Source: Anaerohabitans sp964387285
GTDB lineage: Bacteria > Zhuqueibacterota > Zhuqueibacteria > Residuimicrobiales > Residuimicrobiaceae
Assembly (NCBI GenBank): GCA_964387285.1
Contig: CAYLWO010000014.1
Location: forward strand, 1-64,000
DNA length: 64,000 nucleotides
Reading direction: 5' to 3'
A program made the translations under genes and the position numbers. Positions within the stretch are counted from its first letter, which is position 1, and every line of letters starts with the position of its first letter. Below, piece after piece: positions 36,084 through 44,737 of this stretch. The notes under the pieces were generated by a model, which was given only the letters and a program-made list of their open reading frames with translations, did no database searches and was not told the origin of the DNA.

Positions 36084-39000
36084 TCAACCGGTTTTACCAA
36101 CAAGATTATCGATCGCCCGTCGTAAAGAAAGCGCTGCTTTGGGATTGTACATAATCAAAATATTCGCTCCGGCATACAGCAACGTCAACGCTGTCGCCAG
36201 TTCCCACATGGCTGCACGCTGCTCCAACTCTCCCCAGGCCGGAAAATCTTTTGCCGAAGCCTTGTACTCTTTGATCTTGGCGCATTCCTGGCCCGGTGAA
36301 ACAATCATGGGACCGGCCAGCATTTTATCGCCGTTCAAGGCCGTCAAGCGAATCCGCTCCATCACCGAATAGGTATATTCGATGCCGTAACCGGCAGCGC
36401 CGGTCATCGGGTCCATGACGATCTGCTCTGTTTTAACATCCATGTTGGTCAACAGAATGTTCATCTGTTTGGCAATATTGACATCGATCGGACTCTGACT
36501 GACCAGCGCATGGCCATAGGCGATGGCTGCTCCGGCAATGGTGCGATAGTTGTTCTGCTCAACCCAATTCAACAACAGGCGCTCGCCGCTAAAAGTCTGC
36601 GCAATCGCTTTGAGCACCTGGTTGTTTTTATCAAAATGGCTGTGTCCGGTAATAATGAGTGGAACCGGAACCGCCTTTAAAACAGCATCCACCAACGCAA
36701 CAGCCTGTTCGACCGTGCGATTGCCTTTTTCCGGATGGGTAGCGTCCAGCCGGACACTGATTAAATCAGCTCCATATCGCTCTACGCAAATCCTGGCCAT
36801 GTCCGCAGGACGTGTGAGCACATCGCCATAAGCATGGCGCAGCACTTCAGGGTATTTTTCACTTATCTCATCAAACACTTCCATGGCGATCAAGGGTCGA
36901 TTGGGCATCTCTCCTTCCCACAAATGAAAAGGCATGGCAGTCTCACCGCCGATTACGCAGGTTTTCCCGCGACTGCCGCCCTCTTTTTTTGTGGCGCCCA
37001 GGCGAACCGTCCAGACCGGAACCTCACATTTTTCTTTGTTGATCTGAAAAGCGGTCACCTGTTCAATACGTTCAGCTGCAGAAGGCGCCGGCGGGGCATG
37101 CAGGACCAACGGCTCGCTGATGATGGGCTCTACCGGTTTTTCTTTGCCGAGATAACGGTGCTGCAACGTGGCGACAATTTCGCCGACAATTCCCTCGGCG
37201 ATCGACGCTTTGAGTTCCCGTGCCAACTCTTCCTTTAATTGTTCCTTCAGTTGCTGCATTTGTTCGCGACTCATCGCTTGTTCCTCAGCATGAACGCCGA
37301 CAACGGCCGGCAACGATACAGGCTCAACAGGGGTTTCTGCGGCAACAGCCTGATGAACCGAGGAATCTGCTTTGGAAAACGCACTCATATCTTCCATGGC
37401 TAAAGCTGGATGTCCAACCTGTTCCAGATATTTTCTGACATTGTCAGCTTCAATCGAAACTGTTTCATCGGCTATTTTTTCTAAAAGACCGTCAGCGTTC
37501 TGTTCGCTGAAACGTTTTTTTAAATCATCAGCCAACAACTCTTTCAACTCTTTGGTCATCCATACCAATCGTTTATGTCCGCCTTCGGCAAAGAGAAATT
37601 TTCTTGAAGTCAGGAACACCTTGCCGCAGCCCATAAAACCCGGCGTTTGCAAACCGCCGCCGACATTGCCGGCCAAAGTGGAAAAGGTCATGCCCACCGG
37701 CGTTTCTCCCTGATATTCCCGATTAACGGCCATGACGCCGTTGCATTCCGGTAAATAGGCGCAGATCACTTCGAAACAGCCGCAGCTGGTCATGGGATTG
37801 TTCATGATGGAATAAGCGGAGAAACTGTGCACGGTCTTGTGGCTGTTGATAAAAACATAATCATCTATGCCCTGCCAGACTCCGCGTACGCTGTCCAGAC
37901 ACTCCCCTTTTTTAATGGGTTGATTGGGACCGGTCTCGTCGATTTCAAAAGCCGCCTTGCCGTCCAGCCAGTTATAGGCGCCGCACAGCCCCAAGCGCTC
38001 CGGCGTAATAACGCAGACATGGTTCGGCGCAAAGGATTGACAGAGCAGACAGGAATAAAACGTGTCCACCGCATCATCGGTCATGGATTCAAGACGACGA
38101 TTGCGTTCGTCATACACCTTGCGCGCCGTCGCCAGTCGTCTGGCCACCTCGTCACCGTCGGTGATTAAGGTGACCTGCACCTTATCGACGATAGCGGGAT
38201 AATCGGAAAGAAATTTAGCGTGAATAATTTCACCATAGTGGCGCAACCGTAATCCCTTGGCAAAGCCGGCTTTGGAAACACGCGTCCACACAATATCCCG
38301 CTGCCCCATATGCCAGATGCCTTCGGCGCCGTTGATCAGATGATGGATCTGCCGTTCCAGAATGGGTTCGAAATCAGGTTGCATTTTTCTGCCTGCCACC
38401 TGCACCCAAATGGCCAGGGGCAAAGCATCGCCCTCTTTTACGGCATCAATATCCGGACCGATAATTTGGATATCGCCGTCCGTAATGTCTTCCAATTCCG
38501 CAGAAGTTACAAATTCGAATGCCTGAGTTTTGTTGCCGCCGAACTCGACCTGGGAATCGGTTTTGCGAATGCGTTCGCCTTCAAAAGCCGGTCCGTAGGA
38601 AACCGGAATCGGCACCTTGGTAATCTTTATTTTACAGCCGCGCACCTCCAGAGCTCTTTCCACCATCGTCTCATGCGGCACATTAGAAACCACATGTTCA
38701 TACGTGCAAATGCCGGTCGGCAGAATCTGTGGAATGTCGGTATCACTGATCACCGGGAAACCGTAATTGATGGCGCCGGCAGCAGCGGCATATTTATCCG
38801 GCGTGACCTCTCCCAGGGCAAGAACAAAAGCAAAAATTCGATTCTTGTTATATTTCAAATTTCGGGTATAATCACCAGGTTTGACGCCGCCGAAGGAGAG
38901 CGCCGCCCGATTGGCAAATCCCAATGCATAAACCAGTGCCGATACATCCTGGCCAAAGGGTACCAGACGGGTTTCCCAACCCAATTGCACCCCTTCCTCA

Positions 39001-39560
39001 GCCAACTGCTCGGCAAACTGTTTGCCGTTCAATCTTCCGGCCATGAACACATAGAGATTTTTTTCCTGCAGCTCTCTGGCAATTTTAACGGCGATTTCGT
39101 TGTTGGGCGCAGCGCCGGTAATAGCGGCAAATCCGGGCGCTGTGCCGTCAACAAACTCGATGCCTCTTTCGCGCATAATCAGATCGCTGGCTGCGCCCAG
39201 CCAGATGCCCTGCACCGGATGCGGACCCACGCAATATTTACAGGCCTCGATGATTTCACAGGCAAACAAAGCAGCCACGCCGGCGTCCAGCGTATTGCCC
39301 AGATAGGGCAGCCACACTTTTTCCGAAGGCATTTCCGGCAAATAGTGTTTGGCCAATTGCAAAATATTCCGCAAATCAGCCAGGGTTTCTGATTTTTGAC
39401 CGGTAAAAGAATAAATGATGGGTAAATAATATGCCGTATCCGGAAAGCCGATGGCGTGCGCTTCGCCTTTCAATTCGATGGCTTTATTCAACGCGACTTC
39501 GGCCTGACGCACCCAATCAATGGCGCCCTGAATAGCGCTGCTGCAAATCAGTTTAGACAT
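36084..39560 (-). CDS. acsBD: fusion of acetyl-CoA synthase (AcsB) with the CoFeSP small subunit (AcsD)
   Basis: A single 1158-residue frame. Residues 1-730 are a complete bacterial acetyl-CoA synthase. They include the N-terminal CODH-contacting domain (FPDTAYYLPIIYSFTG), the middle domain and the A-cluster, with ligands C504, C507, C516 and C526 (CLLCQSFAPNHVC ... LC) and C593/C595 (SCGC). About 105 residues of Pro-rich and charged coiled-coil linker follow (REQMQQLKEQLKEELARELK). Residues from about 840 to the end are a full-length CoFeSP small subunit (LGATKKEGGSRGKT, NRPLIAMEV, QSPIDVNIAKQMNIL, GYGIEYTYSVMERIRL). Usual bacterial AcsB is about 730 and AcsD about 323 residues, so both parts are intact. 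The gene overlaps acsA by 8 bases. The linker could tether the methyl donor to the A-cluster. Confidence 0.93.
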   Translation of the reverse strand: MSKLICSSAIQGAIDWVRQAEVALNKAIELKGEAHAIGFPDTAYYLPIIYSFTGQKSETLADLRNILQLAKHYLPEMPSEKVWLPYLGNTLDAGVAALFACEIIEACKYCVGPHPVQGIWLGAASDLIMRERGIEFVDGTAPGFAAITGAAPNNEIAVKIARELQEKNLYVFMAGRLNGKQFAEQLAEEGVQLGWETRLVPFGQDVSALVYALGFANRAALSFGGVKPGDYTRNLKYNKNRIFAFVLALGEVTPDKYAAAAGAINYGFPVISDTDIPQILPTGICTYEHVVSNVPHETMVERALEVRGCKIKITKVPIPVSYGPAFEGERIRKTDSQVEFGGNKTQAFEFVTSAELEDITDGDIQIIGPDIDAVKEGDALPLAIWVQVAGRKMQPDFEPILERQIHHLINGAEGIWHMGQRDIVWTRVSKAGFAKGLRLRHYGEIIHAKFLSDYPAIVDKVQVTLITDGDEVARRLATARKVYDERNRRLESMTDDAVDTFYSCLLCQSFAPNHVCVITPERLGLCGAYNWLDGKAAFEIDETGPNQPIKKGECLDSVRGVWQGIDDYVFINSHKTVHSFSAYSIMNNPMTSCGCFEVICAYLPECNGVMAVNREYQGETPVGMTFSTLAGNVGGGLQTPGFMGCGKVFLTSRKFLFAEGGHKRLVWMTKELKELLADDLKKRFSEQNADGLLEKIADETVSIEADNVRKYLEQVGHPALAMEDMSAFSKADSSVHQAVAAETPVEPVSLPAVVGVHAEEQAMSREQMQQLKEQLKEELARELKASIAEGIVGEIVATLQHRYLGKEKPVEPIISEPLVLHAPPAPSAAERIEQVTAFQINKEKCEVPVWTVRLGATKKEGGSRGKTCVIGGETAMPFHLWEGEMPNRPLIAMEVFDEISEKYPEVLRHAYGDVLTRPADMARICVERYGADLISVRLDATHPEKGNRTVEQAVALVDAVLKAVPVPLIITGHSHFDKNNQVLKAIAQTFSGERLLLNWVEQNNYRTIAGAAIAYGHALVSQSPIDVNIAKQMNILLTNMDVKTEQIVMDPMTGAAGYGIEYTYSVMERIRLTALNGDKMLAGPMIVSPGQECAKIKEYKASAKDFPAWGELEQRAAMWELATALTLLYAGANILIMYNPKAALSLRRAIDNLVGKTG

Positions 39561-41496
39561 CCAGCTCTCTCCTGTCCTTCATATCGTACAGTTTCCGTTC
39601 CATCTTTTTATTGATGCCCAGTTTATCGCGGCTGGCGTCGAGCAGCTGCATAATTTTTTCAAAAGCCTGGTGCGGATCTTCACAGACATGAAACGAGCCG
39701 CCGAAAAGTTGCGTGGCGTCCTCATGCAAAAAGCGGGTCACATTTTCAGAACCAGCAACGTGAAACGGATGGCCCAGTATCACATCAACGCCGGAAGCGA
39801 CAAAATAGCAACCAATGGCAATAGCCTTTTCACTCATCCATTCCGGCGCCACGCCCACAGCCGGGATCTGCGACAAATCATCACCCAGGCCGCCTTCCAT
39901 AACCACTTCCGTGGCAGCCTCCAGGATGCGGGAATTATCCACGCAACTGCCCATATGTAAAATGGGCGGAATGCCCACAGCCTCGCAGACTTCGCGCAGT
40001 CCCGGTCCTGCCATTGCCAACGCCGTCTCAGGAATCAGCATACCCTCTTTAGCTGAAGCAATGGCGGCGCAGCCGGTCTTTAACACCAGCACGTTGTTGC
40101 GTATCAGCTCCAGGGTCAAGGTGTTGGTATAATGTTCCAGTTTGTCACGAGGATTGCTGCAGCCGACAATGCCCACCAGACCTTTGATGCGTCCCTGGAT
40201 AATGGCATCGTTCAGCGGCCGGAAGGATGCCCGGAAACGTCCGCCGAGCATGTATTTGATCGCGTCCACGCTGAATCCGGCCACCAAGGGTTTGGCAGCC
40301 GAAGGAATGGCCACTTTATGCGGATCGCGGTTTTTATAATTATCCACGGCGCGTTTAATCAGTTCTTTGGCAGAGGATAAACCATCTTGATGTTCAAAAG
40401 GGTGATGGATAGCGCCGATGGTGCGGGCGATATCAGAGGTGGAAACGATCTGCGTATGATAGGCAGCTGCAACCGCCGGCAGGCTCGGCATGCAGCACTG
40501 CACATCGATAACCATCACATCTACAGCGCCGGTGATAATGGCCAGCTCTTGCTGTAAAAAATTACCGGCCACCGGTATGCCGTGACGCATGAGAATTTCA
40601 TTGGCTGTGCAGCAAATGCCGGCCAGAGTAATACCCGTTGCGCCGGCCTCCCTGGTATAACGAATAATTTCCGGATCCTGAACCGCAACGGCGAGCATCT
40701 CGGACAATTCGGGCTCATGGCCATGCACCAGGATATTGACCGTGTCTGGTTTTAAAATGCCGAGATTAGCCCGGCTTTTTACCGGCGAGGGCGTGCCGAA
40801 TAGAATATCCGAGACCATGGCAGCGATGCGCGAACCACCCCAGCCGTCTGCCAGAGCGGTGCGAAAGGCTTGCAGCAAGATGCTTGTATAATCGTGATCA
40901 ACGCCCATATGCGAGCGATGCATGGATTCCACCACCATGCGGTCAATGCCCAGAGGCGCTACATTTTGCTTCTGCCAGATACTCTGTTGTTTTTCCGGCG
41001 CCAGGCACAAGGTAGCCAGCGTCTTTTCCTGCGAGGTGATTTCCTGCAGAAACAGATTGGCCAGTTCCAAAGCGACATCATGACAACTGCGATCCTTTTC
41101 TGCAATTTTATATTGCGTTGCGATGCGGCGCAGGGCTTTTTCGTCTTTGATCTGATAGCCGTTGCCGACGCCCTCAGCGACTTTTTTCAAGCGCAATACC
41201 AGATGTCGACCATGATCCGAATGCGCCGAGGTGCCGCTTACCACTTCGCGTAAAAAATTCCTCGCCACAATCGTATCCGCGTCGGCGCCGCACACCCCAC
41301 GCGGCGCTTTGGCTGTGATGCGGCAGGGCCCCATATAACAGATGCGACAGCAAACGCCCTCCACTCCGAACTTGCACTGATTCCGTTGCGTGTCGATTCT
41401 GTTAAAACAGGTGTCGACGCATTCATTAGCAGCCTTGATCAGTATTTCCGCAGAGGCGTCGTCCCATACCCGTTCTTTCATATCCAAGGATTTCAT
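39553..41496 (-). CDS. acsA: carbon monoxide dehydrogenase catalytic subunit
   Basis: A 647-residue protein. N-terminal ligands for the D and B iron-sulfur clusters are C41, C49, C50, C53, C58 and C69 (CKFGVEGVCCRICYMGPC). C-cluster ligands appear in order as His in LVHGHEPE, then Cys in AGICCTANE, VQCCMPS, VGCSNPRD, KTGCAA and GSCVDNSR. It interconverts CO and CO2 at the Ni-Fe-S C-cluster and passes CO to the AcsB A-cluster. The length is the bacterial type. The 3' end overlaps acsBD, which implies translational coupling. Two CooC-type ATPases upstream would insert nickel. Confidence 0.95.
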   Translation of the reverse strand: MKSLDMKERVWDDASAEILIKAANECVDTCFNRIDTQRNQCKFGVEGVCCRICYMGPCRITAKAPRGVCGADADTIVARNFLREVVSGTSAHSDHGRHLVLRLKKVAEGVGNGYQIKDEKALRRIATQYKIAEKDRSCHDVALELANLFLQEITSQEKTLATLCLAPEKQQSIWQKQNVAPLGIDRMVVESMHRSHMGVDHDYTSILLQAFRTALADGWGGSRIAAMVSDILFGTPSPVKSRANLGILKPDTVNILVHGHEPELSEMLAVAVQDPEIIRYTREAGATGITLAGICCTANEILMRHGIPVAGNFLQQELAIITGAVDVMVIDVQCCMPSLPAVAAAYHTQIVSTSDIARTIGAIHHPFEHQDGLSSAKELIKRAVDNYKNRDPHKVAIPSAAKPLVAGFSVDAIKYMLGGRFRASFRPLNDAIIQGRIKGLVGIVGCSNPRDKLEHYTNTLTLELIRNNVLVLKTGCAAIASAKEGMLIPETALAMAGPGLREVCEAVGIPPILHMGSCVDNSRILEAATEVVMEGGLGDDLSQIPAVGVAPEWMSEKAIAIGCYFVASGVDVILGHPFHVAGSENVTRFLHEDATQLFGGSFHVCEDPHQAFEKIMQLLDASRDKLGINKKMERKLYDMKDRRELDV

Positions 41497-41548
41497 CCAG
41501 TTTCCTTCTTCATTAACGACTCATTCAATATTTGCCCCAAAAAACATG

Positions 41549-41634
41549 GAACGCAGATTAAACGGATGCGACAATTTGAACGGATAAAAAATCCGTTCCT
41601 ATTCAGTTTATCCTTTCCATCCGTGTTCGCCTTA
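41549..41634. repeat. repeat 'ATCCGTTC...ATCCGTGTTCGCC' at the 3' end of the downstream CooC gene, copy 1
   Basis: Left arm ACGCAGATTAAACGGAT and right arm TTTATCC...ATCCGTGTTCGCC pair around an inner GAACGGATaaaaaATCCGTTC hairpin. The element touches the stop codon of the cooC/acsF gene at 41632. Shorter copies abut the stops of two other genes in the cluster (44683-44735 and 45685-45735). Confidence 0.65.
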
Positions 41635-42399
41635 TTCTATTAATTCAAGAAAAGAATTAATTTGCATCATGACTGGATTTTCAGCAGACAGCTTGAAAAT
41701 ACCGTCTCCTCTTTCCGCCAAGGCAGCGATCTCGTCATCATCAGGCAGTGACAGAACATAATCAGCTTTGGTATGCGCTTTAATTTCATCCATAGAGTTT
41801 AAGGATCGGTTTGCTCGCAGCCGATTGACGATAACAGCGAGCCAATTATAGCTGATCTTCATTTCACCAGCCAGATCAAAAATACGTTTAACGGTTGCAA
41901 ATCCCTGATAGGAGGGATCGCAGACGATGGCCAGCAGGTCTACGCTGTTTGCCAACCGGCGCGACAGGTTTTCCAGACCGGCCTCATTATCCAGAACGAC
42001 GGCAGGGTATTGATCCGCGATTTCCGCCAAAACCGATTTCAGAACGTTGTTGGCATAACAGTAACAGCCCGCCCCTTCAGGTCGTCCCATGGCGATAAGG
42101 TCAAAATCCTGCGCCTCAACCAGACTTTCGGCAATTTTCATCTCCAACAACTGCTGCTTGGCCACACCCTGAACCATGCCCTGACTCGCCGCATCGCGCA
42201 CCTGCTCACGAACGCGTCCGACCGTCTCTTTGGCGGTAACGCCTAAAGCACGATCCAGACACATATTGGGATCCGCATCAACGGCCAGCACCGGTCCGCG
42301 TCCTCGGGCGATCAGTTGTCGCACCAGCAGGGCTGAAACGGTAGTTTTGCCCACGCCACCCTTGCCGGTGACGGCGATCATGAATTTATTTTTGTTCAT
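41632..42399 (-). CDS. CooC/AcsF-type nickel-inserting ATPase
   Basis: A 255-residue MinD-family ATPase. The deviant Walker A is GKGGVGKTT (about 12-20), followed by VDADPNMCLDRALG and the metal-binding CYC (C112, C114 in GRPEGAGCYCYANN), which forms a dimer-bridging site in CooC. It matures CODH or the ACS A-cluster with nickel. It lies directly upstream of acsA. The GRPEGAGCYCY block is closer to AcsF than to the other copy in this cluster. The first Met is used; Met7 is a possible alternative, since no good ribosome site is visible. Confidence 0.88.
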   Translation of the reverse strand: MNKNKFMIAVTGKGGVGKTTVSALLVRQLIARGRGPVLAVDADPNMCLDRALGVTAKETVGRVREQVRDAASQGMVQGVAKQQLLEMKIAESLVEAQDFDLIAMGRPEGAGCYCYANNVLKSVLAEIADQYPAVVLDNEAGLENLSRRLANSVDLLAIVCDPSYQGFATVKRIFDLAGEMKISYNWLAVIVNRLRANRSLNSMDEIKAHTKADYVLSLPDDDEIAALAERGDGIFKLSAENPVMMQINSFLELIE

Positions 42400-42469
42400 T
42401 CGCGAATTATTCTCAGTGTTAAACGAGCAAAGGACCGTTCATATGCAAAAAAAATATTTTTTAATGAGT

Positions 42470-42543
42470 AGGTAGTTCCGCCTTTAGGCGGAGAAAACTC
42501 CAAAGCCAGAACTACTTGCTAAAGTTATTTTTTGGACAACCAC
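42470..42543. repeat. repeat 'TTCCGCCTTTAGGCGGA ... TTTTTGGACAACC', copy 2
   Basis: It has the same blocks as at 32457-32537: GTAGTTCCGCCTTTAGGCGG, then AAAGCCAGAACTAC, then TTTTTTGGACAACC. It fills much of the 239-base gap between the two CooC-type genes. That gap also holds a TTTCGCGCGGACGTGTCCGCGCG palindromic stretch near 42588-42602. Confidence 0.7.
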
Positions 42544-42638
42544 GACTCCATCGATCGAGTTCTCGCTCGCTGCTTATCTTTCGCGCGGACGTGTCCGCGC
42601 GTTGAAAGCGCTGACCTGTCAGCGCACTCCAAATTCGA

Positions 42639-43403
42639 CTAGAGTTTAGTCAAAATATCCTTAAACACCTTGACGCTTTGCTCCGGCAATCCGTGCAGAA
42701 CGGATCTGCCCTGGCGATCAGATTGATAAATCTCTTGAGAAAAGGGGATCATGCCCAGAAAATCGCTTGACGATAACGCCCGGTGTAAAAATGTTTCGTC
42801 ATCGCTGCCGGTCACTTTATTGCCGACGATTTTTATTTTCTGTAAACCGATCTCAGTGGACATTCTGATGATCCGTTCCGCGCATTCAATGCTGCGCAGG
42901 CCGGGTTCCACCACAATGATCATGGCGTCCACTCCGCGCACCGTGGCGCGACCGAGATGCTCCACGCCGGCTTCCATGTCCATGACCAGGGCGTCGTTTT
43001 TGTATAACACCAGGTCCGTCACCAACGCGCGCAGAAAAACACTTTCCGGACAGGCGCAGCCGCTGCCGCCTTTCTCCACGGCGCCCAGAACCAGCAAGGC
43101 GACGTTTTCGTGCATGGTCGCGTACTGATCCGCCACATCTGCGACTTGCGGATTCAACTTGAACATCTGTCCGTATTGTTTGACCTTGGCGCCGGTGCGT
43201 TCCTCAACAAGGGCTATCTGCTGGGACATGGGAACGATCTTTCGACGGATTTCTTCCGGAACGCCTAAGGCTAAAGCCAGGTTTGCATCCGGGTCTGCAT
43301 CGACCGCCAGAACTTTTTTCCCTTGCCTGGCCATTAACAATGCCAGTGCAGCGGCCAGGGTGGATTTACCCGCACCGCCTTTACCGGAGACAGCAATTTT
43401 CAT
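42639..43403 (-). CDS. CooC-type nickel-inserting ATPase, second copy
   Basis: A 254-residue MinD-family ATPase. Walker A is SGKGGAGKST (about 6-15), followed by VDADPDANLALALG and the metal-site CAC (C116, C118 in GSGCACPE). It probably serves the CODH C-cluster, with the other copy serving ACS, but the division of labour is inference. About 35% similarity to its neighbour by eye indicates an old duplication. The start at 43403 gives the canonical MKIAVSGKGG. Confidence 0.9.
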   Translation of the reverse strand: MKIAVSGKGGAGKSTLAAALALLMARQGKKVLAVDADPDANLALALGVPEEIRRKIVPMSQQIALVEERTGAKVKQYGQMFKLNPQVADVADQYATMHENVALLVLGAVEKGGSGCACPESVFLRALVTDLVLYKNDALVMDMEAGVEHLGRATVRGVDAMIIVVEPGLRSIECAERIIRMSTEIGLQKIKIVGNKVTGSDDETFLHRALSSSDFLGMIPFSQEIYQSDRQGRSVLHGLPEQSVKVFKDILTKL

Positions 43404-43459
43404 AAAATTAAACGACTCCGCATATCATGTTATTCATAAAATATCTTTACGGTATATTG

Positions 43460-43508
43460 TAGCACATGCCTCCGGCTTGTGCTTGACGCAATCCGGGAGG
43501 ATTACGCC
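43460..43508. repeat. three-way-junction palindromic repeat, copy 2 (inverted)
   Basis: TAGCACA...GGCTTGTGCT and ACGCAATCC-ggga-GGATTACG correspond, in inverse order, to the element at 549-597. Some positions have decayed. It lies between the MetE-like and CooC genes. Confidence 0.6.
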
Positions 43509-43527
43509 ATAAAGGTCAAAATCACTT

Positions 43528-44601
43528 TCAAAATCCGCATTTCGCCCGCATGGCGGCAGATAACAAAAAGGTCATCTCAAAGACTTTTTCCGCATCAGCC
43601 GGCTCCATGGACCCGGTGCCGCAGGAAGGGGTGATGAACGCCTGTTCGGCGATTAATTGTTTGTCTATACCTTTTGCTGCCAGGTTGTCCATCATGTTTT
43701 CAAGATGTTGTTGCAGCCGTTCCACGGTCTGTTCGCGAATAACGGTCGAAGTGGGCACAACGCCCCAGGCCAGCATGCCGCCGCGTTGCAGATGAGTTTT
43801 GACGGAAGGAGCGTACATGGCAATGGTCTCACCGAAAGAAAAAGCGTCAAAATTGACAATGTCAACGCCGGCGTCGATGAGAATACTCCACTCGGTGTTG
43901 CCGCAGCAATGAACGCCGGCAATGCCGTTGTCGCTGTGCACCGCCGCAATGACTTCAGCCAGGTGCTCGACCACATCGGCGCGTTTGACAGAGACATAGG
44001 TGGAACTGCCAAAGGCGGAAAGAATGGGTTCATCGATAAAACAGATGATCTTATCCGCATAGGGCTGGAATTTCCGGATCTGCCAGCGGCATTTCATAGC
44101 CAGGGCCTTGATAATCACATCGCGAAACTCTTCGTTGTAATAGATGGCGCGTTTGTTCTCGTCCACAATAGTCAAAGCAAAGCTGCACGGTCCCGTGGTC
44201 TGTACTTTAAAAAACGGCAGCTTTGTATTCAATGACTGCAATCTCTTTTCCATGGCATACAGACCGTGAGCATATTCCGGTGAAATGGCCAGAGCCGAGC
44301 AATCGCCGTTGCCCTCATCCGGATCCATAGCCTGTACATAGGTTGAATAAAAATCAGCAAAGGCCTCAGAATAGTCGCCGGCAGTGTCGAAATACATTCT
44401 GCTTTTCTCCCGGTCCACCACCACGCAAGGCATGCCTTCCGAATACTGGATTTCCATCTGTTCCTGCATACCCAGTTTGGGCAATTGCGGCCAGATAGGC
44501 GCATGAATCAATTTGGTCAAAGAAAGGTCCAATGCATGTTCGACATCCGCAAACGGCATGCTGCCGATGCCGGTGGCGATAAATTTGGGTGTTTGGGCCA
44601 T
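43528..44601 (-). CDS. MetE/UROD-fold zinc methyltransferase
   Basis: A 357-residue TIM-barrel protein of the MetE C-terminal/uroporphyrinogen decarboxylase superfamily, about half the size of cobalamin-independent methionine synthase and lacking its N-terminal domain. Likely zinc ligands are H231-x-C233 (VHCCGN), E191 (FIDEP) and C327 (PSCGTG). Short MetE forms can take methyl from corrinoid proteins instead of folate. Its place just before the CODH/ACS genes suggests methyl exchange with CoFeSP, either to or from a thiol such as homocysteine. That is inference. A methylcobamide:coenzyme M-type or purely regulatory role cannot be excluded. Confidence 0.7.
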   Translation of the reverse strand: MAQTPKFIATGIGSMPFADVEHALDLSLTKLIHAPIWPQLPKLGMQEQMEIQYSEGMPCVVVDREKSRMYFDTAGDYSEAFADFYSTYVQAMDPDEGNGDCSALAISPEYAHGLYAMEKRLQSLNTKLPFFKVQTTGPCSFALTIVDENKRAIYYNEEFRDVIIKALAMKCRWQIRKFQPYADKIICFIDEPILSAFGSSTYVSVKRADVVEHLAEVIAAVHSDNGIAGVHCCGNTEWSILIDAGVDIVNFDAFSFGETIAMYAPSVKTHLQRGGMLAWGVVPTSTVIREQTVERLQQHLENMMDNLAAKGIDKQLIAEQAFITPSCGTGSMEPADAEKVFEMTFLLSAAMRAKCGF

Positions 44602-44682
44602 GACAATAATCCTCTCGATATAGTGTACAGAATTACGAATTCAAATTTGGCACACGAGTACGAACGAATTACCAGAATAAGA

Positions 44683-44735
44683 GCAATCCGTTCTAATCCG
44701 TTTTATCCGTTCAATCCGCGTTCGCTTTTTTATCT
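44683..44735. repeat. repeat 'ATCCGTTC...TCAATCCGCGTTCGC', copy 2
   Basis: AGCAATCCGTTCTAATCCGT and TTATCCGTTCAATCCGCG lead into TTCGCTTTTTTATC, beginning a few bases beyond the stop of the homocysteine methyltransferase gene. Part of the same family as 41549-41634. Confidence 0.6.
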
Positions 44736-44737
44736 TT

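Noticed and set aside
38310..39392. 360-codon plus-strand frame opposite acsBD
   Set aside because: It is fully inside the acetyl-CoA synthase region, whose metal ligands are conserved on the minus strand.
36084..39560. AcsBD fusion as an assembly artefact
   Set aside because: Not fully excluded, but the frame stays open through a linker of sensible composition, and both halves are complete with no loss at the joint, so it was kept as real.
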